From: Astragalus membranaceus
Taxonomy: Eukaryota > Streptophyta > Magnoliopsida > Fabales > Fabaceae
DNA: 64,000 nt
NCBI GenBank assembly: GCA_039519185.1
Contig: CM076854.1
Span: 151,365,402-151,429,401 of the forward strand
Direction of reading: 5' to 3'
The position numbers and the translations under genes are program-made. Below the pieces are notes generated by a model. It saw only the letters and a program-made list of their open reading frames with translations. It was not told the origin of the DNA and did not search any database. Positions 23,671 to 33,999 of this stretch are shown here, in pieces (the stretch's first letter is position 1; every line of letters begins with the position of its first letter).

Positions 23671-25080
23671 GTAGTAAAGTGTTTCCCACATACAAATGGT
23701 TATGTATTATTTATTTTGACCGTTCTTTCCACAAGTGTACAATTACTTCCACGTATTTTTTAGCATTTTTGAATGTCACTGATGTCGTGTACTTGCTATA
23801 TGTCGGTTACTACTAAATTGCACACTTGTGGTTTCGTTATAACAACATTAAATATTTGCTATCCATTATACAACAAGTAAATTTCAAGATTGGTATTAAT
23901 TTTAAATGTGTTGTTACTACTAAATTGCACACTTGTGGTTTAGTATTGTCATATTGTCATATAATTATAATGGAATATGAAGAAGTAATTTATAATTGAG
24001 ATTTATAAATGGAATAGATAATAAGAACCTGAAGAAGCAATTATAATGGAATAGATAATAAGAACCTGAAGAAGAAGAAGAACGTCAAAGAAAAATTCAA
24101 GAACGTGAAAAAGATAGAAGAAGAGCGTAAAAGAAAGAGGAAATGTGAAGAGAAAATAGTGGGAAAAAATCTGATTTGTTTTTGTAACTGTCCCTAAAAA
24201 ATGCTAATTTAATGGTTAATTTAATTTAATTAAAACAAAAAAATGACTATGACAAAAATGCCTTTATTCAATACTACCCATTAGATTAAATTTCATTGAA
24301 ATTTTGAGAATCCAATGGCTAGTATTTATTTAGTATAAATTACTAAGCAAAAGGCTTAGTATCATAAGCCATAGCCGGTTGAACATATATTTAAGCCTAA
24401 AAAAATTTGTAAAATAGTTGATGCTTATAAATTAAGTGCAAGGAAGATTAGATAGGATAGTATATCCGCTATGACTCCAAAAATATTATTCCCTCTAGTT
24501 CTTTTATAAAAGAGCCAGGGAGAGTACTTTTAATACATAGATAGACCCACCTTCATATCAACAAGACAAAACAGTAGCCAAACCAACAAAAAAAATGATT
24601 AAGAAACTCTCCAAAAAAAATATACATGGTACTTGTATGAGTGAATTAATACTAATCTAACACCCTTCATTCTTTCTATCTCTTCCTTTTTATTACAATA
24701 TCTACCTATTATTACATTTATCATCCTCTCTATACACCACACATGCATGTTTGAAAAGATGTTTGGAGAAGAATAATGTGCAATTGCTTTATTGAGTCTC
24801 GAGGCAGTAGTTTAGTGATAGTACATCACTACTAATTTACAACTTGTACATAAATATCTATACATTAATAGTTAACTAATTAAGTACTAGTAGCGAGTAT
24901 AACAAACACTAAGATCTAATACAATCTTTTTTGGGTATGCAAAAAGCAGTATACATAAAATTACTCTAACTTACAAATATGATACAACACAAGTGGTAGA
25001 TACTTGAGTTCCTTAACCATCTGGTTAAGAGTTCGATTGCGGATGGAAAAACATTTGCGCGCGGATGATTCATTGGTTTA
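23671..25080. other. AT-rich intergenic region with short duplications
   Basis: No gene seen. A 28-bp segment (ctactaaattgcacacttgtggtt) occurs at about 23807 and 23918. A 34-bp segment (atggaatagataataagaacctgaagaag) is duplicated at about 24007-24078. A purine-rich GAA stretch follows to about 24160. Confidence 0.6.
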
Positions 25081-25096
25081 CCAAAATAAAATTACT

Positions 25097-26656
25097 CTAA
25101 TTTGAGTAATTTTTCAAAATATCTTCATTAGATCCTCTCTCAAGTTGTGCATCGACTTCAGAGTGTCTATGTTTGTTCCTAGATTTGGAACTGGATCTTG
25201 AAGGTGGTCCTTCAATATGATTGTTGGGGTCTCTATGTTGTGCTTTTGATCTTGATTTGGAAGAATTACCAACACCATGAGCATCTCTTGTTTTCTTGGA
25301 ATGGGACCTTTTAGTATTTTCAGGTAAGATCCTAGGTGGCAAATCATTCCCTTGGAGTTGGAGAGAATCTGAATCAATGGGAATAGGAGGTTGCTCTGTG
25401 GATTTGGATCCATTGAATGAATCATTTGAATGTGTATGTTTTGAAGACCTTTTTTGTTGCCTCGGCTTGTCTGATTTTTCCTTTGCATGGGACTCTCTCA
25501 TGTTTCCTGTTGAATTTGAATTTGATTGTCTCTTGGATGATTTAGAGGATATGTCCTCTTGGCCTTGACAATGCACAGACCTTGAACCTCTCTTCATTGA
25601 ATCTGTATATATAAGAATTAGGAACATCATTATCCCAAAAAGAAGAAAATATTTGAAAAACCTAACCAACTTGTCCAAGGCGCTTTCTACCGTCAATCAC
25701 CTTGATAGATGGTCCACAGTAGACTAGTACTTAAAAATCGTTCAAAAGTCTCGGTGAACATTGCTCTCCAAAAGTAGAAGCTCATAGTCTTATTCTCATA
25801 ATTGAGATAGTGACTTAATCAATGCCGATTCAACAAAAATAGGGGGAAATGTATGTGAGTGCTCAAAAACTCAACTCATATTCATTTTCCTTATTTTTAT
25901 CGAACTAGTACAAATTAAGTCACTGTCTCGATCATAAGGACAAAAAGAGCCTTAATTTTTGCTTCAAGTGAATGGCGTAAGCCAATGCTTGAATTTTAGA
26001 CATTTTTAAGTATCATATATCAAGATGGCTCACCATAGAATTTGCCAGCCAAAAATTCTAAACAATTTGGGTTCAAGCACCTCAATTTATATACACGTCC
26101 ACATTATATTGGGTAAATTACCCATATTTTTTCAAAGATAATCTAAAATTTAATAAACATTATAACATCTACCTGTGGAGGCCCATTTGACTGAATCGTC
26201 AGATTCTTTGGAATGAATGTCTCCATTCATATTTAGAGGCGCTGATGAAAATCCTTGGGCAGATTTAAACTCGTTCATCTGAAACAAGTGAAATAAGGCT
26301 CCAGAGTTTTTTTTGGAACAAGTATATATACTAATTTATCAATTAGTAAGTAAATTAACAATTAAAAAATTATGAGAGAATAGAGAATTAATTACCCAGC
26401 TAGGAGAATTTTCAGAGGGACCATCCCATCCAATATGTGCCACATGCCTTACATCCGTGGGATGACCAATCTTAATATCTGGTTGTTTTTCATTATTATC
26501 TACAAAATAGATTAGTGGTAAATAAATATATGAGAATTAAAAAGAAACAATAATTTATTAGAACAAAGGAAGAGCTTGAAATTACTTACCAAATATTATT
26601 TGAGAAATGAATCTTAGGCCTTTTAGGAGGCCCTTCATCTTATTGTCAGTGGACAT
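25097..26656 (-). CDS. RIC: ROP-interactive CRIB motif-containing (RIC) protein, four exons
   Basis: Coding exons on the minus strand: 26590-26656, 26396-26499, 26173-26278 and 25097-25602 (67, 104, 106 and 506 nt). They have GT-AG junctions and phases that fit exactly, giving 260 residues. The N-terminus MKGLLKGLRFISQIIF and the CRIB motif IGHPTDVRHVAHIGWDG (residues about 32-48) identify a plant RIC protein. Family knowledge: the CRIB motif binds active ROP/RAC GTPases, so the protein should act as a ROP effector at the cell cortex in actin, microtubule or vesicle control. The last exon encodes a Ser/Lys/Arg/Asn-rich disordered tail. An apparent extra 31 N-terminal residues in the last-exon frame are intron read-through. 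Among Arabidopsis members it looks closest to RIC10/RIC11 by recall; the paralogue is not settled. Confidence 0.85.
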
Positions 26657-27370
26657 TTTAAGACAATAATCTTATGCCTTGGAATTCTCTTTATCCAAGC
26701 AAAATATAAGAACTAGAAGCTAGGAGTTAAAGGAATTTCAGTTTCAATCACAAGGTGTAGAGGAAAAAGTAAACCAAAGAATTTTCTATTTTGATGAGGA
26801 CGTTACCCACAATCTCACCTATGAAAATTCTTCCTAAGAATTTATACATTGTTGAATTGAAGAAATGTTCAATTAATGAGGATAAGATGTATAATTATAC
26901 TGAGGACTTGTGATTTTTATTTGATTTGAAGAATTGTTGAAAAACTTTAGGAAGTTTTATGAGAAATGTGTGAGAAAAGGGATGAATGTAGCAAACTAAT
27001 TCTGTTTAAAAGCAAATCCATTTTTAATTTTGTTACTCTATGGCAGTGATTTGATTGTTAATTTTTCTCTTTAAACTAAAACCAGAAGCTGTTCGAAATT
27101 TCAGGTGTGACAATGAGAATGATTGAAAGAAAAATAAAACAATATTTTTAAAAGGTGATAAATTTAGAAAAAGGCCTTAAAAGGTTATGTCTCTAGAATG
27201 AAATCAACGGATGATGATGGCCAATATAAATGGTTTATAATTATCCATAAGGTGCGGCTACGTAGAAGAAATTTTACTAGAAAAAAGTACTTTGTTTTTA
27301 TTTTTATAAACAACCAAATTAAACACTTACTTATTAATTATATAGTGTCTGTGTTTTGTCTATAATCCTA
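26657..27370 (-). promoter_or_regulatory. Upstream region of the RIC gene
   Basis: AT-rich and without convincing ORFs. It should hold the leader and promoter of the minus-strand RIC gene. I could not place a start site or a clear TATA box. Confidence 0.35.
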
Positions 27371-27378
27371 GATAGAAT

Positions 27379-27507
27379 GAGATTACATTGTTTTTGTCTA
27401 AGTTTGAATTTGTTTTCATAAGTTATGATTACATTGGTTTTTTGGCGAGACTTATGATTACATTGTTTTCATATAAGTTTAAAGTTGTTTTCATAAGTTA
27501 TCTCAAA
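27379..27507 (+). repeat. Degenerate tandem duplication
   Basis: The phrase gattacattg-tttt-taagttt-a-tttgttttcataagttat is present at about 27379-27430 and again at about 27460-27502. The 95-codon frame over it is a by-product of the duplication. Confidence 0.5.
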
Positions 27508-27921
27508 GAGTTTTGTTCCAAGATCGATAGGTCAAAGCTGAGAGCGGAGGTCATAGGCACACGACGGCGTGTGGTACATGCAAGTACTTTGATGTTTAAG
27601 TCAATATTAGCTCAAAGCACGAGTTTAGGAATAAAAGCGTATCTGATTCCAATGGGTCCCGATGCGCGTGCTTAGGCGCGTAGGGGGTCACGTGACATGC
27701 ATAGGAACTCAAGATAACTTCGTGAGTGATGATGAAGATTATTTTGATGATATCCGTTTTGTCAAGGCATGGAGATCGGATTGCCACATGATTTGATCTC
27801 ACAAGCGTGGTGATAATGTTGACCAAATGGACCAAGCATTTTGGGCCTTATGATCGGGCCAATTCATAGTGGGCCTTGACCCAATCTAAAACAAGTTTTA
27901 AGCTTGTAAATGTCATAAGCT

Positions 27922-27930
27922 ATTTTCATA
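27922..27930. repeat. Left 9-bp target-site duplication (ATTTTCATA)
   Basis: Identical to 30869-30877. A 9-bp duplication is typical of Mutator-like elements. Confidence 0.85.
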
Positions 27931-28031
27931 GGCGTTTGCTTTTCCCACACCCCCTCCTACTCAAAACACACCCCATAAGGGTGTGAAATGACCAAAAGGC
28001 CAGGCCAAACCTCTTTTTTTTCACGAATTTT

Positions 28032-28230
28032 CACCTGTTCGAACACGGGCCTTCGAACAGGTTCGCACGAGGCCATTCGCGTGTGTTAAATATGGGGACA
28101 CACCCTCTTGGGTGTTTTTCACCTGTTCGAATGGGGTCATGCGAACAGGTTCGAATGTGGTCATGCGAACAGGTGTTCGAATGGGGTCATGCGAACAGGT
28201 GTTCGAATGGGGTCATGCGAACAGGTGTTC
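28032..28230 (+). repeat. Left subterminal palindrome array of element 1
   Basis: Repeats of gttcgaatggggtcatgcga followed by acaggt (about 26-27 bp, best copies 28124-28230). Perfect palindromic variants such as CCTGTTCGAACA-type occur at the left edge. The same word appears inverted at 30351-30516. Confidence 0.88.
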
Positions 28231-28281
28231 AACGGCTTACAATCAGTCAAATGTGTGTCAGATAAAGGAGTGGATGTCAAC

Positions 28282-29673
28282 TGATAAGTCATATTTTAGT
28301 AGGTTTTTAGTACTTATTTTAAGTAGTCTATTTGATGTTTTTACTTTAATTTAGAACTATTTTACTACAATTGTTTGTTAGTTGTTTTCAGGGCTTACTT
28401 TGGAGAAATTAAAGAGTTATTGAGGATTAAAGACCAAGGAGCAAAAGAGCATTGAAAAAGGAGCAAAAGCAAGTAAAAGAGAGACCAGTGATCAGAAGAA
28501 CACGCACGATCCGTGTGTAGGTTAGCACGATCCGTGCGCAGCTGTACGAAAATTAGAAGTATTTTCCAGAAAGTTCAGCACGATCCGTGCGTTGTTCCGC
28601 ACGACCCGTGCGTATCTGTGCGAAAATTGGAAGCATGTTCCAGAAAGTTAAGCACGATCCGTGCGTTGTTCCGCACGACCCGTGCGCCTCATCAGTTGCC
28701 AGAATTCCTACAGCTTAATTTTAACGCACGATCCGTGCGTCTTTGGCACACGATCCGTGCGCATTCATCTGATTCTGAAAACTGTCACAAACTCTTCTTA
28801 TTCCTTTCATTATGGTTGTAATTCGTAATTAGTACCTTGTCTGCTGATTTTAGACTATAAATAGGACCTTAGATCAGCTATCAAATCATCATTGGTCATT
28901 GGAATTCTACTCCAAAATTAAATCTAAGTTTTTGTTGTTTTAGTTTTCTGCTCTTTACATTTCTGCTCTCTTTATAATTCTGCACTTTTACTTTCCAGCA
29001 CTTTTACAATTCTTGTTATCTACATTCAGTCATTTACATTATGTCTTTCTCTCCTACTCCCTTGTCTACAATGAGCTATTGTGAGTAGACTTCTTTAGTC
29101 TTGGGATTTTGGGAAACAATCCAATGATGGGTCCCTGAATAATTCCAAGACTAAAACCTATCTTATTAAGGTTTGGATTCTACTCTAATTTCATCGTGCG
29201 TTTTGTATAATCCAAATGTCAAGTGATGGACCGAAAGGGGAAGCTTGACATTGGAACAAATGAAATTAGACAAGGTCAATCAAAGCATGAGAATAACATT
29301 GATGACCTTGGGATAATAAGGTTGTACTTAATGGGTTTCGGCAATGATCAACCATGAGAATAGGCTTGATCATTGTTTCGAGACACGTTCTTGTTGTCCG
29401 AAAGGAAACTTGAATTACACCAAAAGAATACCTTGTCCTTAGAAACAAACTTAAATAATAAGATAGGGGATAGTTAAGGGGTTATTTTTATACCTTTATT
29501 GTGATCTAACCAAGATCCCAAGACGCTTTTTTATATTCTAAGTTAAAACCAATTTTTACCAAATCATTCTCTTTCAGCTAATCACCACTAGAAACTAGGT
29601 TGGTAATCACATATAACTCTTTGTGGATCGATATTTTTACTACGCGATAGAACCGTATACTTGCGGCCTATCA
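28282..29673 (+). mobile_element. Solo LTR inserted in element 1
   Basis: 1,392 bp, TGATAAGTCATATTTTAG...GCGGCCTATCA, flanked by the perfect 5-bp duplication TCAAC (28277-28281 and 29674-29678). No internal region remains, so LTR-LTR recombination removed it. It contains an array of GCACGA(T/C)CCGTGC palindromes. Confidence 0.88.
28503..28762 (+). repeat. Eight copies of palindromic GCACGAYCCGTGC inside the solo LTR
   Basis: Eight near-identical 14-mers. A 74-bp block containing two of them (cgaaaattagaagtattttc..., then cgaaaattggaagcatgttc...) is tandemly duplicated. Confidence 0.9.
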
Positions 29674-29931
29674 TCAACCCCTTTGGAAAATGTGTCTGAA
29701 CGGATAGAATTTAAACGGCTCAGATTTGTGATCTAAAAATGAAATCAACGGCCGACATTTCACCATGCCTATTATAAAAGGGGGTTCACATCGTCAGACC
29801 TTCTTCACCAAACCCTAATCTGCTTCTTCACCAAAACCTACTCTCCCTCTTGACAGCTACAACCAAGCTGAAATGGAATGGCAATTGTGCCCAACCCAGT
29901 ACTCAAATGACAAATTCCTAACGGCCCTTCA

Positions 29932-30282
29932 TCACCATGGGACTGTCACCACCGACGAACATGGTCCACCAGGGAATGGGAATGTAGCCCTAGGAGCAGC
30001 AGCAGGCTCCTGAGGCTCAACATCCTCCTCATGTTGAGCACCAACCTCCTCATGTGCATGACCAGAAGGGCCGGCCAGCTCATATGCCGGAAATTGAGCA
30101 TCACGCTCAATATCCCGGCCAATATCATCAACCTCCGGTGGGGGAGGAGGGACGTCTAATCTGTCCCTACGCCTACCCCTCCGGGAAGGTTCAGCTCCAT
30201 ATTGCCTCCGTTTGCGTTCGGAAGCCATTGGGGGTGGCCTACGCTCCGGCTGTTGCGAACTACCGCCACGATGCCTCACCAT
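29932..30282 (-). pseudogene. PMD/MAIN-LIKE N-terminal exon in element 1
   Basis: The minus-strand frame starts MVRHRGGSSQQPERRPPP directly after a splice-acceptor-like ttgtttcag. It continues with basic and acidic low-complexity segments (ASERKRRQYGAEPSRRGRRR; VGAQHEEDVEPQEP) and ends in ATFPFPGGP. Basic/acidic leader plus FPGGP is the pattern I know from legume plant-mobile-domain (MAIN-LIKE) proteins just before their conserved domain. The frame stops a few codons later and no PMD domain follows, so only the N-terminus is kept. The 22 residues upstream of the ATG are intron read-through. Confidence 0.55.
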
Positions 30283-30350
30283 ATCTGAAACAACAACCAT
30301 TAAACCAATTAAGCAACATAACCAGCAAAATAACAGAAACAATACTGTCA

Positions 30351-30516
30351 CACCTGTTCGAACAGCATCATTCGCACCTGTTCGAACAGAATCATTCGCA
30401 CCTGTTCGAACAACCCCATTCGAACAGGTGTTCGCATGGCCTCATTCGAACGGTGTTCGCATGACCTCATTCGAACACCTTCGTTTTCACGTGTTCGCAT
30501 GAGGTCATGCGAACAC
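30351..30516 (-). repeat. Right subterminal palindrome array of element 1, in the 5' intron of the PMD fragment
   Basis: CACCTGTTCGAACAG repeats pass into cattcgaacaggtgttcgcatg-type units. These are inverted relative to the left array. The array lies between the PMD exon acceptor (30283) and an apparent donor (CAG/GTAACC on the minus strand, about 30567-30573). Confidence 0.85.
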
Positions 30517-30573
30517 AGCAGATGCACAGAAAAAAAAAACCCAAATGTACAGAAGGGAGAGAGGGTTACCTGA

Positions 30574-30836
30574 ATGAAAATGGAACGATTAGAGAAAGTG
30601 AGAGGAGGCGAACAAAACCCAGGTGGTCTTGAGGGTGTTTGTGGAGAAGATTGAGTGGGAGATTGAGTGAGTTGTGAGAAGTTGAGTGAGAGGGAGAGTG
30701 AAAGATAGGGTTCGAATGAGAGGGAGAGTGAAAGGGAAAGTGAGAGGAGTGAGGGGTGTGAGGGTGTGAGTGTGTGTTTTTTTTTTTTTTTAAGTTGAGA
30801 GTATTTTAGGGTTTTTAGAAGTTAGGGGGTGTGAAA
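30574..30836 (-). other. Untranslated leader-like segment of element 1
   Basis: Purine-rich on the plus strand (gagtgagagggagagtgaaag repeats). It lies between the apparent 5' donor of the PMD fragment and the right TIR. Element 2 has a comparable segment at 39178-39390. Confidence 0.5.
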
Positions 30837-31228
30837 GAGTAGGAGGGGGTGTGGGGAAAGTAAGGGCGATTTTCATAACTATAACAAACACTGCGAATCA
30901 AACTAGTATAACAAAAACTTGAACAAGTGTTTATACACGTAGGAAAGTTCAAATAAAATTTTCATATGTTAGCAAGTGATTGGAGACTAAAAAAGAGAGA
31001 CTAAAAGTAAACAATTAGAAACAAAATTTCGTATATTTCGAAACTAAAAAAAAGAGACTAAAAGTAAACTATTTGTTTTTTTTTGACACAAAAAGTAAAC
31101 TATTTGTATAGGTCCTAAAAGCGAAAATTGATATACTTGCAAAGATGAAAAGTATATCAAAAGTGAAATATACTTCCAATATTCTTATCTCATGGATGTG
31201 GAGAGAGGCTGTAGATGAGCAATTAAAA

Positions 31229-31546
31229 GCCCGTTTGTTATAGGTTATTTTGAAGAATAATAATTTTTAAAAAAAAAAACTAATTTAGAAGTTTCCTATC
31301 CGTCTGTCTCAACGTTTTAAAAAAATTTAAATCTAAAAATAATCTAAAAACTGCTTCAAATGAGAATTTTTGAGTAGCTTTTCATAAAAATCATTTTTCT
31401 AAGAATGATTTTTATAAAATAAGCAATTTTCAGTATATCACACAAAAACAAAACAACTTCTCATTTTCTTAAAATTCTCTGAAAACTAATCTCTAAATTA
31501 TTTAACAATAAAGTCTTTTATTTTTTAATCTGTAACAAACAGGTCC
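31229..31546. mobile_element. hAT-type MITE
   Basis: Left GCCCGTTTGTTA and right TAACAAACAGGTCC are inverted termini around an AT-rich interior. There is no coding capacity. Target duplication not resolved. Confidence 0.6.
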
Positions 31547-32870
31547 TAAGTTAACAATCTATCTATACATATTTTTAAAGACAAATTCATTTCTAATTTA
31601 CTATCTTTTATTTAAGAAAATTTATGGCTGTTTAAATTACCAAATTACCCCCGCATCTATTTTAAAAAGTTTACTATTTATCAATTATTATTTTCCTTTT
31701 GGGTCACAACGGGTAAACATAATAAGTGATCAGTTTTATTTCATTTCTATAAGTACAGTTTTTCAGTATTTTTCATTAATGGTCTCTGTTAAACAAATAA
31801 ATTCGAAATATGTGAGAGAAAATGACTCGAATTAGAAATTGAGTTCACCAGTTGACAGATTTACACTACAAGGTAATGGCAAAGAGGGAGAATTCAACCG
31901 CACAACCAAACGAATCAGAGATTCTAGGTGATTATCCAATCGAATTCGAGGCGCAAGCGGTTGAACAAAACACGAAAATCACGCCCAGAGAGGGGAGAAC
32001 ATCACGAATCCTCCAAACACTTCGCCCCGAGGGTTTTCGAAATGTAAAGATAAGTAAAAATAAACTCAAGCAACCCACAGAAATTAATCTCGAGCGGGAA
32101 AGAACATCACGAGTTCTTCAAGTGCAAAGCGTAAAAAGTAAATTGCTACTAAAAGAAAAAGGAGATAAGAGTGAAACACTCGATTGTCGAAAATAAATTA
32201 TATTGAATTGAAATAAGTTTGAAAATACAAAAGGGTTGGCTCAGACATACATTGTTCACCGCTGTAGCCAGAGATCCTATGTAGTCGGATGTGTTAGGCG
32301 TAATGGGCTACTTAATGTTATGAAATTGCCTCGAGTTCTTCGTATGAACTCCTATTTTAGAGTTATGAGATAATAAACTGCTAGTTTGCATGGTGAACAC
32401 ATATCCTTATTGAAAGCGGATAATAATAAACTAACTAATGATCGCCGATGATTGATGCCACGTGTCTTCTGGCGTCTGGATGCTTCACACTTGTCTTTGT
32501 CGGTTTTGCCTTATTCGAAACGATTGCTTCAACCGCTCTTGCTCTTTGCTTTGTTCTTCGAAATTCGCCTTTTAGCCTTTCTTCGAGGACTTCCCTTGTA
32601 ACTTTCGAAAATGCAGCCTTGTGCGTGTATCTTCTTTCAATCTTCGGGATTGGCTTCTGAAGTCCTTCCAAGGGTAAATTCGGACTTTCGAGCCACCTGA
32701 CTTTTGAGTATTGCTCCTTTTGACAACTCCCGAATTCGCTTTTAACGCCATGCTGACGTGTCATTATAGCTAATTCCGAATCTGAAATTTGGCTGCAACA
32801 AGTAGATAATAATATTTTAAATCGTTCATATCAAGCAACATGGTAAGACCCCGTGCGTATGCACCAGTAT
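31547..32870. other. Unassigned segment with two short open frames
   Basis: A 114-codon plus-strand frame (31852-32196) contains the internally repeated phrase RTSRILQ / RTSRVLQ. A 109-codon minus-strand frame (32435-32764) is basic. Neither is recognised. The sequence looks like old retroelement debris, but I found no termini. I would not call either frame a gene. Confidence 0.35.
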
Positions 32871-32882
32871 AGTTCTAGTAAA

Positions 32883-33212
32883 CAGTGACGGAGCCACGTG
32901 TAATTCAGGGGTGTCATTTGCACACCCTGATATATTTTTTTGCATATAAATTTTCTATAAAAAATATTTTGAACCCCCTGAAATTTTATATTTGCACATA
33001 GACTCCTGATTTTGCACCACATTCCTAGCATATTTCTAAAATATAAGCACCATAAGTACATTTATTTGGACTAATTAGGTTTACAATAAGGTATTTCCAA
33101 AATATAAACACCGTAAGTATATTTATAAGCACCATAATTTGGTGTTTAAATTTTAGGAGGGATGTAGTAAAAATTTTTGACCCTCCTAATTCCGGGTTTT
33201 AGATTCGCCACT
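32883..33212. mobile_element. Small hAT-like non-autonomous element
   Basis: It starts CAGTGACGGAGCC and ends GATTCGCCACT, imperfect inverted termini of the common CAGTGGCGGAGCC type. Flanks ctagtaaa and ctaataaa would be an 8-bp duplication with one mismatch if the right end is set at GCCA. Confidence 0.5.
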
Positions 33213-33999
33213 AATAAAATACTAAATCATTGGCACAAGTTATACCATTGGAAACAATGCAAATCAGTATTTGTATCTCCGGTAGCACTACAGAACCATA
33301 CATATATACCGGTATTGTTACAAGCAATGCAAATGCAAATGAATGTTGTGCATTCTGCATGCATCTCATTACGTAGGAAGATGAAGAGGCGATGAATAGA
33401 TTCAATTGTCTTCTTCAACAGTTCTAATCGTCCCAAGAAGATAATTCAGTTAGCGAGGTAAGAGACATAGAGGAGTCTGAATTTGTGGTTTAAATTCTGG
33501 AGACTAACATCTTTTCCCCCTAACTAATTACTAACTACTAGCATTTGCCTATAAAAATCTTTTCTTCTTGAACTCCCCTAATCAGTGTTCATGCAACTTT
33601 GCTTATTAGGGGCCAAAGTGCAAATACATATACATTGGTTAATAGTGTGAATTGCATGATTCCAAACCTTTTTTTGTCCTTTGTAAACCATCTCTCATAT
33701 TATCATAATCACATAATGATCTATGCTATAACTCAACCCGTTTCAAAATAAGTGATTAACTAATTACTAATTGAATTAATTTTTTTGAGTAAAATGAATG
33801 AAATTTTGAATTCATAGAGTTGCATCAACATTTTTAAATACATTCAATCACATAGAAATACATAGCAAACTTTCATTTTAGATCTGGTGCATTCTACTAG
33901 TACCAATATTCTTATAATATCAAGATAAGTAATAAAAAAAATAAAAAATTGTAGTGAAAGAAGAGTAAACTGCTCAACTTCAAATATTCACTTTGTGCA
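33213..33999. other. AT-rich intergenic region
   Basis: No gene seen. It presumably contains the 3' untranslated region of the ACD11-like gene just to the right. Short minus-strand frames here lack family features. Confidence 0.5.

Larger units (their letters stand above)
27931..30868. mobile_element. Mutator-like element carrying a plant-mobile-domain fragment (element 1)
   Basis: Perfect 9-bp duplications flank the element. Termini are imperfect inverted repeats sharing a 19-bp identical core, CCCACACCCCCTCCTACTC (left about 27944-27962, right inverted about 30837-30855). Without the later solo-LTR insertion it is about 1.5 kb. Inside are arrays of a palindromic word at both ends and a minus-strand exon related to PMD/MAIN-LIKE proteins. 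There is no transposase, so it is non-autonomous. Family knowledge: PMD genes occur inside Mutator-like and other plant transposons. Confidence 0.8.

Noticed and set aside
24990..25080. SINE-like sequence with tRNA B-box-like gagttcgattgc
   Set aside because: No A box, no poly-A or poly-T tail and no target duplication could be found; a weaker look-alike at 34590-34660 has the same problem.
25296..25568. 90-codon plus-strand frame
   Set aside because: Antisense shadow of the last RIC exon.
27388..27675. 95-codon frame
   Set aside because: Produced by a local tandem duplication of AT-rich sequence; no homology recognised.
28120..28230. Regular direct repeats resembling a CRISPR array
   Set aside because: Units are contiguous without unique spacers, lie inside a plant transposon and are mirrored at its other end.
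31852..32196. 114-codon frame considered as a small gene
   Set aside because: No recognised family, no splice or promoter context, and it lies in repeat-like debris.
33227..33436. Minus-strand 69-codon frame MGRLELLKKTIES...
   Set aside because: Short, Cys/Ile-rich without family features, and not connected to the ACD11-like gene by splice sites.
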